Source of the DNA: Zygnema cylindricum
Taxonomy: Eukaryota; Streptophyta; Zygnematophyceae; Zygnematales; Zygnemataceae
Assembly: GCA_037447655.1 (NCBI GenBank)
Contig: JBBHKE010000813.1
Coordinates: forward strand, 188,001-248,000
Length of the DNA: 60,000 bases
Direction: 5' to 3'
Below are positions 9,283 through 21,242 of this stretch, piece by piece. The notes under the pieces are model-generated. The model was not told where the DNA came from. It did not search any database and saw nothing but the letters and a program-made list of their open reading frames with translations. The stretch's first letter is position 1; every line of letters starts with the position of its first letter. The translations under genes and the position numbers were made by a program.

Positions 9283-10432
9283 CACTGCGAATCGTAATTA
9301 GAGTAGTGAGAGAATTAGAGTACAAAAACTAAAAAAAAAATAGAGTAATGAACGCTAATTTATGTGATAGAGCTGTTTCAACCATAGTTCAAAAGTAGGC
9401 GTTTTTATGGTAGGCCTTTGGTAGGTGCACAAAACTTGGCACTAAACTCGCGTAGAGTAGGCATATTGTATGGGTGTGAGTTGCGGACACTCTTGTACGA
9501 TCGTACGAATATGACGTATGATCATAGTACAGCGCACGCCACCTGACGAATTTTTTTAGCGAACTGACGCGGCGTAGGATGACATTCCGCCGGAAAAAAA
9601 AACCCGGAAAAAAAAAAAAAAAAACGCGGACGGGCAGCCTGGTTGGTCAATTTGAGGCTTTATTTAGTGTGGCCTTCAAAATTGCAGACGCTAATATGAC
9701 AAATTGTCCTATCGTAAGTTGTGTTATGGGCTTTTCATGTGATCTTCTTAAGATCGCTACTTTGATCAGCGACCGTCCGATCGTCCAAATCTGACGGTTG
9801 AAATAAAAAACACCTCAAAATTCACAGAAAAAATATTTTTTGTCCGATTTTTTTTCAAAATTTAGACATGCCGTTTAATTCTCTATCGATCGATGTGCAA
9901 CTCAACCCTCTTAACCTTTTTTTTCATTTTTCGACCAATACAATATGGGTCTTAAGGGCATATTGTATGTTTTGCATACAATAGGCATACTGTATGGGCC
10001 TACTTTCACCTACTTTTGAACTATGGTTTCAACTATGAAGTTTACTCTAATTTATTTAAGTACTCTAATTTGGCACGCTAATATCCTCTACTTTAAATAA
10101 GGTATACGTACAGAATTTGGCAAAACGTACAGTTTATCGTCACTATGACGTTTGCACTACGCGGTTTGTTAAACCGCAGTTACATGATAACGGCCTGTAT
10201 TAAATCATTATTTGTACTTTTTTACTTTATAAAGTACAATTTTGCACGGTCGGAGGTCGTCCGTACTCCACACTATTTAAAACGAACCTATATTAGAATT
10301 AAAAACGCTAATTAAACTTTACCTTAAATAGAATAATGAAAAAAATAGAATCATTTACTCTGTTTCATGTGATAGAGTCGAAATTTCGAGCGACCTAATT
10401 AGGATAATTTACTCTAATTACGATTCGCGGTG
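9283..10432. mobile_element. Tc1/mariner-like element, copy 2, with nested hAT-like MITE
   Basis: TA-flanked (9281-9282, 10433-10434), ends CACTGCGAATCGTAATTAG and CTAATTACGATTCGCGGTG. Related to copy 1 once the hAT-like insertion 9383-10025 and its duplication are taken out (about 500 bp remain). Confidence 0.75.
9383..10025. mobile_element. hAT-like MITE A (643 bp), nested
   Basis: Ends CATAGTTCAAAAGTAGG / CCTACTTTTGAACTATG are perfect 17-bp inverted repeats. A perfect 8-bp target duplication GTTTCAAC lies at 9375-9382 and 10026-10033. Subterminal CATACAATA motifs in both orientations could form hairpins. No transposase. Confidence 0.88.
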
Positions 10433-10491
10433 TACCGGATAAAAAAAACCATCTGCACGTGGGAAGTCGTATAACAGTGATCGTTTCAAAG

Positions 10492-11124
10492 TAAGGTTCA
10501 AAAGTAGGTGAAAGTAGGCCCATACAATATGCCTATTGTATGTAAAACATACAATATGACCTTAAGACCCATATTGTATGGTTCACAAAATGAAAAAAAA
10601 ATAGTAACAGGGTTGAGTTGCACATTGATCGATAGAGAATTAAACGTCATGTCTAAAACATTCGGACAAAAAAAAAATCTGTGAGTTTTGAGGTATTTTT
10701 TATTTAAACCGTCATATTTGGACGATCGGACAGTCGCTGATTAAAGTAGCAATCTAAGAAGATCACATGAAAATCCCATAACACAACTTACTATAGGACT
10801 ATTTGTCATATTAGCGCCTGCAATTTTGAAGGCAACACTAAATAAAGCCTCAAATTCACTGTAGAAATTTTGTTTGGTTGCCCGTCCGCGTTTTTTTTTT
10901 CCGGGTTTTCTTTCCCGCGGAATGTCATCCTACGCCGTGTCAGTTCGCTAAAAAACTTCGTCCGGCGGCGTGCGCTGTACTATGATCATACGTCAGATTT
11001 GTACGTTTGTACAAGAGTGTGCACAACGCACACACATACAGTATGCCTACTCTGCGCTAGTTTTGTGCCAAGTTTTGTGCGCCTACCAAAGGCCTACCAT
11101 AAAAACGCCTACTTTTGAACTATG
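10492..11124. mobile_element. hAT-like MITE B (633 bp), inverted copy of A
   Basis: Same sequence family as MITE A in the opposite orientation. Right end is CCTACTTTTGAACTATG; left end is mutated (TAAGGTTCAAAAGTAGG). Flanking 8-mers TTTCAAAG (10484-10491) and TTTCAAAT (11125-11132) match 7/8. Confidence 0.85.
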
Positions 11125-11132
11125 TTTCAAAT

Positions 11133-14100
11133 TGTTTTTTGTCGAGTTTTTTCGTTTCTTTTTTAATAGAGATTTACTTATTGCTATTATTTTATTTTTT
11201 AGCCCTGAAAGTTTACGACCAATCAAAAACGCCTTGAACAGAATTTGCTTTAGTAACGTATTTTTGTTGGGAGGTGAAGCATGGATCAAAAATAATAAAA
11301 TATTATGAGAGCTTCGCGCGCGTAAAGACAAGTTTTCGGCACGCTGTCACCGTACAAACGTAGTTGCCTTTTCGTCGAAATCTGCCCCCTCCGCTCCTCG
11401 AGAAACATTGCATATTGAAAATGTAACGTTATGCCGACGAAACCGGATCCAATGTACTTTCGACTTTCTGAGATTCTCCTGTATCTTCAGCAGTTGTGAA
11501 ATACATTTGATTGTTCACACGTGTGATAGGGTCGCACGCTTTGATGACCACTCGTACGGATGAAAATGTACGGTCATGCTCATTGTTCGCACATAGTAAA
11601 TGTCGCATGTGTTCGGTACACGTTGGCTTTATCTGGTTCTCACGGCTACAGCGAGGCATTTTCATTTTCTAATCTTTTTCATGCATGTGCAGCCGCCCTC
11701 AGTCTAAAATTTTAGCGGCCCGGCTAATGGCCGTTTGCGGCCGTCCGCTTTTTGTCGTATTTAGACTGGTACAACCATAAGCTTACAATTTATTGCGACC
11801 CCCGCCAAAGCTGCTTTGTCCGCAGACGTTCCCTAGATGTATCCTCGGCGTGCACACTTGCTTGCTGCCACCGCTTCAAATGGCAGTGACCAGCGAAATG
11901 TGGCAAGTGCCAGGATTATGCATTACTGGTATTGTAAATCTGAAAATCTTTGGAAGCTATCTGAGCCTCGAATTTCAAATTTCGCGATTGTGTTTATCTG
12001 CACTTCCGGCGAAATCTGGCCACGTATGCCATGCCGCGTCAGCGGTGCTGATCTGCGATGTGCCGTCTTCGGAGCACGTCACGCAAAGCTATGGCGCTAT
12101 GTTGCCGTTGACGGGGGCAGCCTGTACTGTACTTCCGCAATTGTACGGATAAACTGGAGATTCGCGACAAATTCAGAACCGCAATAGTGAACGTTAAATA
12201 TCAATTCTTTTTGGGAAAAAAAACATCATTGTTTGTCGTTTCATTGGCCATGCGCCATAGGACCCGGAGAAATTACAGAGGACTCTTCGCTAAAAAGTTT
12301 GGAAGCGTGGCATTTTGGTACTTGCGGACTCGGGCGGCCATGATATCGTGGTCCCAGGCCTGTACTTTTGTGCGGCACTTCATTTATGAACGCAATCAGA
12401 TGCGTGCTCTTATTGGCCGGCATTCTTTGTACTGGGCGTAAAACGATGAGCGGTCGTGTCGTGTTGTTTGCGTCGATCAATTAATCTGTTCGCGTCGCAA
12501 CAAAACGTTCCGACCGGAATGGGAGAAACGTGGAAGAGCATGTGTAAATCCACGCGTTTGAATTTGGTCGCGTGTCTAATAGTCCAATTGGTGGGAAAAT
12601 CGGCTGCCAACACAGACGCCACGTTTGCGCAAAAAGGATCACAGTAACTGATGCTCTTGTCTCATATGATGACAAATGCAGATTTCGGAATTCTCGTCTC
12701 ATCAGAATCTATACTTTATAAGCCACGGTTTGTACGGCATCCGAGATCAGGAGCTGTTTAGCGCCAGATATGCCTCCAAAAGAGTACCACCGGAAGAGGC
12801 AATAGACGGCGACTGCATTATCCCAACCACTCCATGCCGCGAAAGTACTTTTGTCGTGTAGGTCTAGACTCTACACCAAAGGCTCCCATGATCCCTCAAC
12901 TAAATGCCAAGGCCGTGGTCGAATGAAATTCTTCCATCACACGAGCTCTCACCGTCCGTCCTTGTCCTCTGGTACGGTCAGCCCATAATTCAGCACCTGG
13001 AAAACTCAGGGCGCACGAGCCTATGAGGGCCGTACACTATCAGGTGGCGGCACGGCACGTGCATGAGCTGTACCGTCTGTAGTGTGTACCTTTTCCTTCG
13101 TTTGAATTGTCTGTAGCTTGTACTGTCGGCTAGAAGAGCACCAGCGCACAATCGAGCCGTACAATAGCCCTGACTAGCTCAGCGGCGTCAAACTATCATT
13201 GGCTGCAAAACCGCTCGTCAATCTCGGCCCGTTCCGCTGAGATTTTTACTTTAACAATGGTTTAATTTCGTGCGAAATACCGCAGTAGGCGCACACACTA
13301 TGATTTGTTTGTATAGCATGGGCTATCGGAGAAGTTAGGCTAAAAATTTAGGGTTGAGAAGCGCGTTAAGAAATAGATTTGAAAGAACATAGTAAGGGTA
13401 TACATATTGCTTTGTCGTTTTGCGAAAAACCTTTGTGCTCATATTCGCGCTATGGGTATTTTAGTAATTAATTCAAATTAAAGCGGTAGAAACCGGTGTA
13501 ACATATTAAGCATCTGATGTTATATAAGGTTTAAACGGTTGTATATCATACTATTTCGAGTAATAAAACTTCAAAGCCCTTCGGCTTTGCCAGCATTTGT
13601 CTTTACATAGTAGGATTTTGGAGGGCTAACGGAGGTTGACATTGTCTAGTTTTGAGATTGTTGGTTTCAACAAATCCAAGGGACTCAATTTGCAATATAT
13701 CGAATAAGTCAATACTAGATATCTACAATTTTAAATACCTTCAAGAGAATGTTCTTATCATGTGGAATACAATCCCATGTTACCCATGGTTGGCGGTTTT
13801 TGGAGCTCAAGGGTTTCCGCTTGCATTACACGTATTTTCAGTTTCATGTCTTCATAATGGTACATCATTTTTTTGGTGTCAACTTTATCTGCTGGATTGA
13901 AAAATATTTCTATGTACTTTTGAGCAGAAAACACGAAAGCAGTATACTTAGTCATTTGTCGTTAGAACAAAGTACAATATGGTCTATCCGTTTAAATGTA
14001 CCAAGCCATGACTGATGCGAGTTTAGGTTTTTCAAATGGCTAGACAGAATGTGGCCCACCTTGCCCATAGATTAGACGCGCAAATCAGGATGCACATTCT

Positions 14101-15600
14101 ACAGGCTTATTCACGTTGTTTAGGGAACACATGTACACGCCTATAGTACGAGTTTCTAGCTATCTAGATTCAGATTTAGGATTAAATACACATCAATAAA
14201 CAAGAAAATATTGTCTAATTTTAACTGTGATATTTGTGATATTTGCCTGTCGATCAACAGCTGCCGGTTATGTTATTAAAATAGGCGGGGATCACAGCTG
14301 TATTTGTGCTGCCAGTTCAGTAAAGCTGCTGAAGAACATTACCAGTCTTTGTGCCTTGCCCAGAAATCAGTAGGAAAGCGCTTTATAACAAAATAGTGAG
14401 GGCTTCAGAACAAATTATAGAACAACCACTTTCCAGTACTTACTGTCATTTGCCACAACCCGTAACCATTGCAGAAAACGCATGTGCAATTATCCATTTC
14501 ATGAACAAAGCAAGAGTCCCAATTTCACAACAAGGGCAATTCCCGCCTTCCATTACGAGCAACTTTCACTCCACCTACACTATAAACCATTTCAACCGCG
14601 TTTAAAAGGAAACAATAACCGCACTTTGCAAAAAAATAAAGATGATTCACAGCGGGAATCAAGCCGCATAAGTGATCTTCTGAAAGTTCTTCTTCCCATA
14701 CCCTAAGCGACAATTATTAGCAACCCACCAATCATATAGCTGACAAACAAAATTGGGTATCTGGTTCCAGAGAGATCTCCTCGGAGTCCTCCCAAACCCA
14801 GACAAACAAGCTCCATATTGCAACGAGAGCTTTGCTTTGCTTCCTTTGTCCACCTGCACGGGATCTCATAGCATCTACCTTCCTATAAACAAACTGACAG
14901 TACAAACTGATAGAACAATCTGACGAAATAAACTGACGGCTCTCCATGTACATATCCCCCTACTGCTAGTTTCAGACTGAAGCTTAGTACCCGTTATCCA
15001 GTCCCGTACTAGCGTCTACTGCCCCGTGATTAATAGGAGCGGGGATTATTAAACCCCGCGATCCCACCGAGCCTGCCGCTGCAGCCGCAGGAAATGCCTT
15101 CGGACCCTCAAACACTATTCTCGCACAAGAGCCCCATTGTGGGCCACACTACAAATGTACTTTTTGTCCAAACTAACCCTCCCTCCCTACACTCTTCACC
15201 AATTGGTTGTTACACTAACATACATGGAAGGTACACAGGAGCCTTCTTCCTGACATCTTCCATTAAATCTGCGCTCCTCCAAGCACGAGGACTGTGTTAT
15301 TTAAAAGTGTTCACAGATCGTCTCTTTCGACTTTTTCTCCCACTTTGTCCTCTATCCATTCTCGTATTCCTGTTTACAGCTTCTCCTCAGCAGCACTTGC
15401 ACGGCCACAAGAAGCTCCAACTCAATCTGCAAAAAGACAAAACGCAACTATTCAATATCAAGTACTCATCCTCCTCTCGCAAACACAAAAAAATGAAGGA
15501 TGTTTACAAAAAGTTGCAGGAACTGTTCCAAGCACCAAAGCCACCATAAGGAGTTCCTCCACTGTAGACAGCCTCCTTTCCACTGACCTTTAACACATTT
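11133..15600. other. 4.5-kb gene-free stretch downstream of PIF
   Basis: Only short overlapping frames on both strands, none with a domain, splice pattern or conserved-looking composition. 11.4-13.2 kb is more GC-balanced and could be an old repeat. The part next to 15600 would contain the PIF 3' UTR and polyadenylation region. Confidence 0.4.
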
Positions 15601-15610
15601 GCAGACGCCC

Positions 15611-18600
15611 TTAGTGTTGCTGGTGTTGCTGTAGCATGAAGGTTTGATAGAGCTCCAGGTTCACAGGCTGGTGGAGAGAAAACATATGAACACCAACAGA
15701 AAATCAGAAAAGTAAGAATAGAATGCATTGAACTGTTACAGCATAATGACGGCAAACGACATCTAAAGGATTGGCCACCTGGGAAGCCTTTTAAGAGCAT
15801 CAAACCTTCAGTGTTCCCACAGTTCACCAACACAAATATAAGCCTCTAAATTTCACAACAGTTATGAGCAGTCGAATCACCTGATGTGACTGCCTTTGCT
15901 GTTGTCTGGAGAGATAGGCTCCCAAAGGATCGACAGTTGACGGCGCCAACTGTCTCGGAAGACCACCCTCCGACATTCCCCCAGACTGGCTCGGCATCTG
16001 ACCGGAAGAAGAGCTCGATTGGACACAAGAAGTTTCCTGCCTTTGTCTCTGAGATGTAGGAAAGGGAAGTCCCTGAGGAAGGCACTTAGACATTCCTTGC
16101 CCCATTGCATTTTGCAGGGAGTGAGGCATGTTCGGCAGGTCACTGACTCCCATGTCTACTCCTCCCATAGCCGGGCCTCCGATCGAGCCACCGACTGCGC
16201 CCGTTCCCATCCCCATACCAAAGTTTCCCATGGAAGCCATGCCGGCTGTCATCCCCATTCCCATCCCCATCTGCATCGTTCCCACTCCTCCCATTCCCAT
16301 TTGTGACATTTGAGGCATCTGTGGCATCGCCATTCCGTTAAGACCGCCCATGGGCATCTGTCCAAACTGCTGACCAGGAGCCATCTGAGGCATTCCTGCC
16401 CTCATGGCCATCATCTACACAAAGGAGAAAAATCACGTGTTAGTACGCTTGCAAGGGCGTTAACCCGTAGTAAAGCTTCGAAGACCATAACCAGTCCAAG
16501 AGACCAAAACCTGAATGGTAATCTTCATCAGATGGACATGCAAGAAAGCTAAAAGAAGATAATAAGCCATGGGAAAAGTGGAGGCCCACCTGCAATTGGA
16601 CCTGCAGCATTTTTAAATACTCAATCGCCTCGTCTAACATGGAGGCTTTATCCGTCTGCATAAGAAAAAACAGTCCCCGGAGTCCCCAAAATAGTCAGAG
16701 ACAAAAATTTACATGTTTCTAGCCAGCTTCCCCTCCACAACCGCAGGACGCCTGACCACACTTCTCTCTCAGACATACCTTGTTAGAATTTGGAATAAGG
16801 TCTTGAAGAGCCTTCATCCGTTCATTGATGCGGTCTCTTCGTTTCTGCATCCACCAAAACATCCAAGAAAACATGCAAGCTGTCAGCTAGCAAACAGACC
16901 GACGCCCAGACAAAGGACAAAGACGAGGCAAAGGAGGATGCAGTCAGCAAAAAGCCAAGCAATGAGAAGGAACATCACAGAAAAATAAAGCCTTATTGAA
17001 ATTCCCCTAAAGAAAGCAAGGCAACCCATGAAGGTCTCTTACCCTCTCAGACAAATTGTGGACCTCCGCAGCACGTGTCCTCTTTGCTGAACTTGTAGTG
17101 GCAGTCGCGGTTCCTCCACGGCCTTGCTTCTTTGTGTCCACCGATTCCTCCACCGCATCCTGCAAGAAATCCAAGGATTGGGTTGGTAACCGGTACATGT
17201 AAAATGGGACATAACTCCAAAAAACGGCTTTTAGAAAGAGTTTGCTTCAGAAATGACACGAGGGAAAATACAAGACTTTCTGACCACGAGTTGCTGACAA
17301 AACGCCCATCCTTGTCCATGGACACGGTGAATGTAAGCTTACATCTGAAGTTCCATATTCAGTGTCTTCCTCTTGGCTGCGCTTTCTCTTAGTCCAGGCG
17401 GCAATACCATTTTTATCGTCCATGTCGTAGCTCTCCCCATCATAACAGGATGTCGCTTCAAGAGATTGCTTGCTGTGCAAAATCATGACCTGATCCCCAT
17501 TCCCATTCCCATTTCCAAGTACACGACTAACTGTCGATGCATTTCCCATGTCGTTCTGATCTTCTCCCAACTTCACCGGAAGAGAAGCATTTTTTTGCAA
17601 AGAATTCTTCCTCGCTGGGACCCCTGCACTCGCTGACTTCATCATTCTCCTTATTCCAGGGCTGTTAGTTTCGGCCATGCTCACAATATGGTTGCCGGTA
17701 TCCCCGCCTCTTCCTCTTCCCATTTCCTGATCCTGGATTCTTCCACTACCAGGAAAGTACGTTACAGACGTGGGAGAATCCACTAATTTTACACCAGGAA
17801 CTGCAGATGCTGTCATAATTGTGGACTCTGCTACCGAAGAACTCGTCGTCGATAAACTCCTTGTCTTCTTACCCCCTGACTTTAAAGAGCTATTCATACC
17901 GCCGCAGACACCTGCTTCCATACTCTGCAAGTTTCGATATATGGCCGCCGGCCGTGAAAAATGAGCGAAATTGATAGGAGCTGCTCGATTTGAAAGCGTT
18001 GGAGGGGGCGCCATAGTCACCTGAGAAGCCAAACCTGACGGTTGTACTGAGACATTCTCCTTCGGCAAATCAGCAATTCCAGTGTGAGAAACTTTCCCTC
18101 TATACGACGATTCTAGACCATTGGGCGGACATGATGATGGTGCAGAGACCTTTCCGTTGACAGAGGGAATCCATTTCACATTCGAAGTAGTGATGGTGGG
18201 CATGGACGTTGACCGGACTTTGTTGAAAGTTTCCACCCCCGAAACGGGAATCACGCCTGAGGCTCGCTTCGCTGCCAAGTCCATGGCTTCCTCTGCGTTA
18301 GAGCCCCTTAATCCATTTTGCAAAGGATTGATTCCCATTACAGAGCCGCTATTATTCCCACCGTTTGGTTTCCCGGAAAAGCCCTGCCGTGACACTGTGC
18401 CATTTCCATTACCAAGAGGCTCTCTGTTTACAGGAGAAGAAGGAGGAAGCTCTCCCCATGACTCCAAACAATAATTGCTTTCAGGGGCTGCGTCATCCAA
18501 AGGATACTGAAGCCATGCTTGAATGTCTTCATCATGGAATGAGGTTGACAAATTTTGCTGTTGTGACTGATGTTGGTCTAATACACCACCGACCAAAGAG

Positions 18601-19212
18601 TCCAAATTGGTAGGGTCATTCTCCCTTCCCTCAGGAATGGAGGGAGTGACGCCATCTGCCGGTTGACTAGGCATCCAACAGGTGATGTCAGGTTGTTGCC
18701 ACATCTGCTTTGAAAACTTACTATCCATGGAAAATTTCCCGTCCATCATAAATTTGCCCTCCATATTCAATCCTGAGGGAGGCTGTAAATCTGCCCAAGA
18801 ACTTGGGTCAAGAATGTCATGATCAGGCCTGCATAAGAATAGAAGGCGATAACAGATTAGGACGAAGGCACAAATGAAAAGATGGAAGTAACGAAAATAA
18901 CAGCTTTATCGCCTAATCAGTGTCCCAGTACCGGACAAAAAGGACAAAAAGGCCGTATCCTGACTACCGTAAGAAAACCATGCAGATGAGAATAGAGAGT
19001 ACACATTCTGAAGCAAAGACTGGACGAGCCAAACTGCCCTCTTTAACATAAAGATAGATGTTTAACACCAGATAATTGTTCAGTACTCACACAAAGTGCA
19101 TGTCATCTTGTGATGTCGACTTCTTGGTGTGCTGCAAATAGTGCCACTGCTGCTTCAATGGAGGCAACAATCCTCCAAAAGAAGCCATGGTTTCGTGGTC
19201 CAGCATGTCCAT
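15611..19212 (-). CDS. PIF: PIF-type bHLH transcription factor, 7 coding exons, 815 aa
   Basis: Phytochrome-interacting-factor type nuclear transcription factor. Such proteins bind G-boxes (CACGTG) as dimers and repress light responses until phytochrome triggers their turnover. Exons, all GT-AG and in phase: 19212-19091, 18828-17343, 17159-17043, 16844-16779, 16655-16590, 16414-15881, 15667-15611 (stop TAA). The start is the first ATG after an in-frame TAG. The motif DEDIQAWLQYPLDD (residues about 140-153) matches the conserved PIF block. The bHLH (about 562-619) has the basic-region H-E-R residues in AAEVHNLSERKRRDR and helix 2 DKASMLDEAIEYLKMLQ, the PIF-subfamily signature, split over three exons. 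A Met/Gly-rich tail follows (about 620-720). I see no N-terminal APB motif. It is longer than Arabidopsis PIFs (roughly 430-525 aa). Confidence 0.92.
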
Positions 19213-20330
19213 GTCGCATACAAAAACTAAAAAGAATCGCAAATAAGACTAAACTGGAACTAACCTTTCTCCTCCAATATCACACAAAAGCCAATAGGCT
19301 AACAAATGACTCGCCACTAACCTTAGCCTACCTAATCTACCTGATTCCCTACAATTCTGCCAATTACCTTTTGTCCTTGTATCTCTTTCCTGTCCTTAAC
19401 CAAAAAGACAATAGACGTCCAAACCCTTCAGCACCATAAACCACTATCTTTCCGCCACTGTGTTCTCCAACCTTTTCACTAACCAGAGTCGTCACACGTA
19501 CGGAGGATGACTTAGCCCTCCTGCCCTAAAGAACATACCTCAAATCTTCAAGCGCAAAGGAAACCCTAATCTCGCGAATCTTTCTCTCTCTATCTCTCCA
19601 GTATCTGCAAAAATGAAACAAGGGGGCGCGCAAAAACAAGAACCTGTCGCATGGTACGTCGCATAAAATTTTGGATTACAAAAGTCGCAAAATCCACAGT
19701 CGATACTTCGCACGAAAGGTCGCAAATTTTGTTCGCAGATGGCGTCGCACAGGCGGACGGAAGCGCTTGTGACCGCAGGCGATCAAAGCCCGCGTCTCCG
19801 CACGACGCGGCGGTACTGGACAGCAAAGAGCCCGCCCCGTAGAAGTCGTACGGATTTTCAATTCGATTTCGAAGAGTCGAAGACGTGGGGCAGGGCGCGG
19901 CTGCGAGTGCTTGCTCTGTTCGTTGTGCCGCATATATGTTTATTTATATTAAATTGTTTAAATTGCAGATTTGCACATACTGGCATATGGTGACATTGGG
20001 ATATTGACTATCGCTGTGCTTCCTTAAAAGGTACTGTAGTTGATAGTTTGCTAAGGGCTCCGAGCCCAGAGCTGGGCGGGTCTCTTTCTGCCAAAGCAAA
20101 TCGGGCCGTTGAAGGCATCGGCAAATCTCACAAATTTGTCATCGGGGGCTGGGCCGAAATATGAGGGAGATCCAACGTCCACTGCGATTCTGAATATCGC
20201 ATCTAGCGATAGAGCGGACTCTACGGAAGACAGGAAAATCGCGGAGTCTCGGTCGTAGGCTCTGTGATACGGCGGGTTCCTTTGACGATCCAACAGTACA
20301 GAAATAGGGTGTAACGTGCGCGACAAATAA
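19213..20330 (-). promoter_or_regulatory. Upstream region of PIF (5' UTR and promoter presumed)
   Basis: No other gene recognised. A CT-rich tract (about 19570-19610 on the plus strand) reads as GA-rich on the PIF strand and could be leader sequence. The transcription start cannot be placed. Short frames near 19.65-20.3 kb have no recognisable content. Confidence 0.3.
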
Positions 20331-20459
20331 ATGGATAATTTGACAAAAGAGTACGATCGCTTCGGTCCCAGGCTCCCAGCTCTTAAATGTACGCCTTTGG
20401 AATTGGGAAACCTAGAGATTCGGGACTCGGGAGTACGCCGTAAATCAGTATTAGAGCAG

Positions 20460-21010
20460 AATAAATATTCGATTAGGGTTTGTACAGTTTCGTACGGTGT
20501 CCGTATATGTCAGTACATTTTAGAGTTATATAGGGTTTTAAGGGATTCAATGGTTTTTAGGGTACATTCTAGTACATTCCGTATGTTTAATTACAACTCT
20601 TTTAGATTTTTCGTACACAGCGTACCGTATCCGTATTTTTGTACCTTTTACGGTTATTTATTTAATAATTTTACATTTTTTAGGGTCTGTACATTCCCGT
20701 ATTTTTCAGTACAGCTGCGTTACATTTGCCGTAAATTTCTTGACATTTTAGGGTTATTTAAGCGGGGATTTTAGTGTTTTCAGGGTACATTATCGTACGT
20801 TTCCGTATATTTCAGTACAACAGTCTTAGATTTTCTGTATTTTTACGGTTTTCAGGGAACGGTTTCCGTATATATTCGTACATTTTCGTATATTGACCGT
20901 ACCTTTTTTAGATTTTTTAAGGATTTTTTAGGGGGTCACGCTTCTCGTATATTTTCGTACAGTTCGTACAATTAAAAAGTACGAAATTTACGAAAACTAT
21001 AAAATAAGTG
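20460..21010. repeat. GTAC-rich degenerate repeat tract
   Basis: About twenty GTAC tetramers in about 550 bp, set in recurring words such as CGTACATTTTCGTA and CCGTATATTTCAGTACA at irregular 20-35 bp spacing. Similar word content occurs in R1 (about 240-446 and 46370-46610). Non-coding. Confidence 0.6.
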
Positions 21011-21021
21011 AATACTACGTA

Positions 21022-21240
21022 CCACCGCGAATCGTTATTAGTGTCAAGGCTTTTTTCGCCACTTAAAACATATTTTCTCCGTACACACTTATCGGATTGT
21101 GGATCTGACGGTTGCGATTGAAAGGTAAGATTCTCAGCCTCCGATTGGCGGTCTCAAATTGAAAATCCAGCAAGTGTGTACGGAGAAAATATGTTTTAAG
21201 TGGCGAAAAAAACCTTGACGCTAATAACGATTCGCGGTTG
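21022..21240. mobile_element. Tc1/mariner-like MITE (219 bp) with long inverted repeats
   Basis: TA on both sides (21020-21021, 21241-21242). The first and last about 68 bp are near-perfect inverted repeats, starting CCACCGCGAATCG and ending CGATTCGCGGTTG, so a single strand would fold into a long hairpin. Relative at 6836-7052. Confidence 0.85.
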
Positions 21241-21242
21241 TA

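Noticed and set aside
11793-12187. Two overlapping frames of about 117 codons
   Set aside because: No domain, no splice pattern, mutually overlapping; chance frames in GC-balanced DNA.
15504-15833. 109-codon minus-strand frame as a separate gene
   Set aside because: It overlaps the last PIF intron and exon in another frame; the spliced PIF frame ends with a stop at 15611.
16019-16552. Plus-strand frames opposite PIF exon 6
   Set aside because: Antisense shadows of the Met/Gly-rich PIF coding sequence.
20051-20326. 91-codon minus-strand frame upstream of PIF
   Set aside because: No recognisable motif; cannot be supported as a gene.
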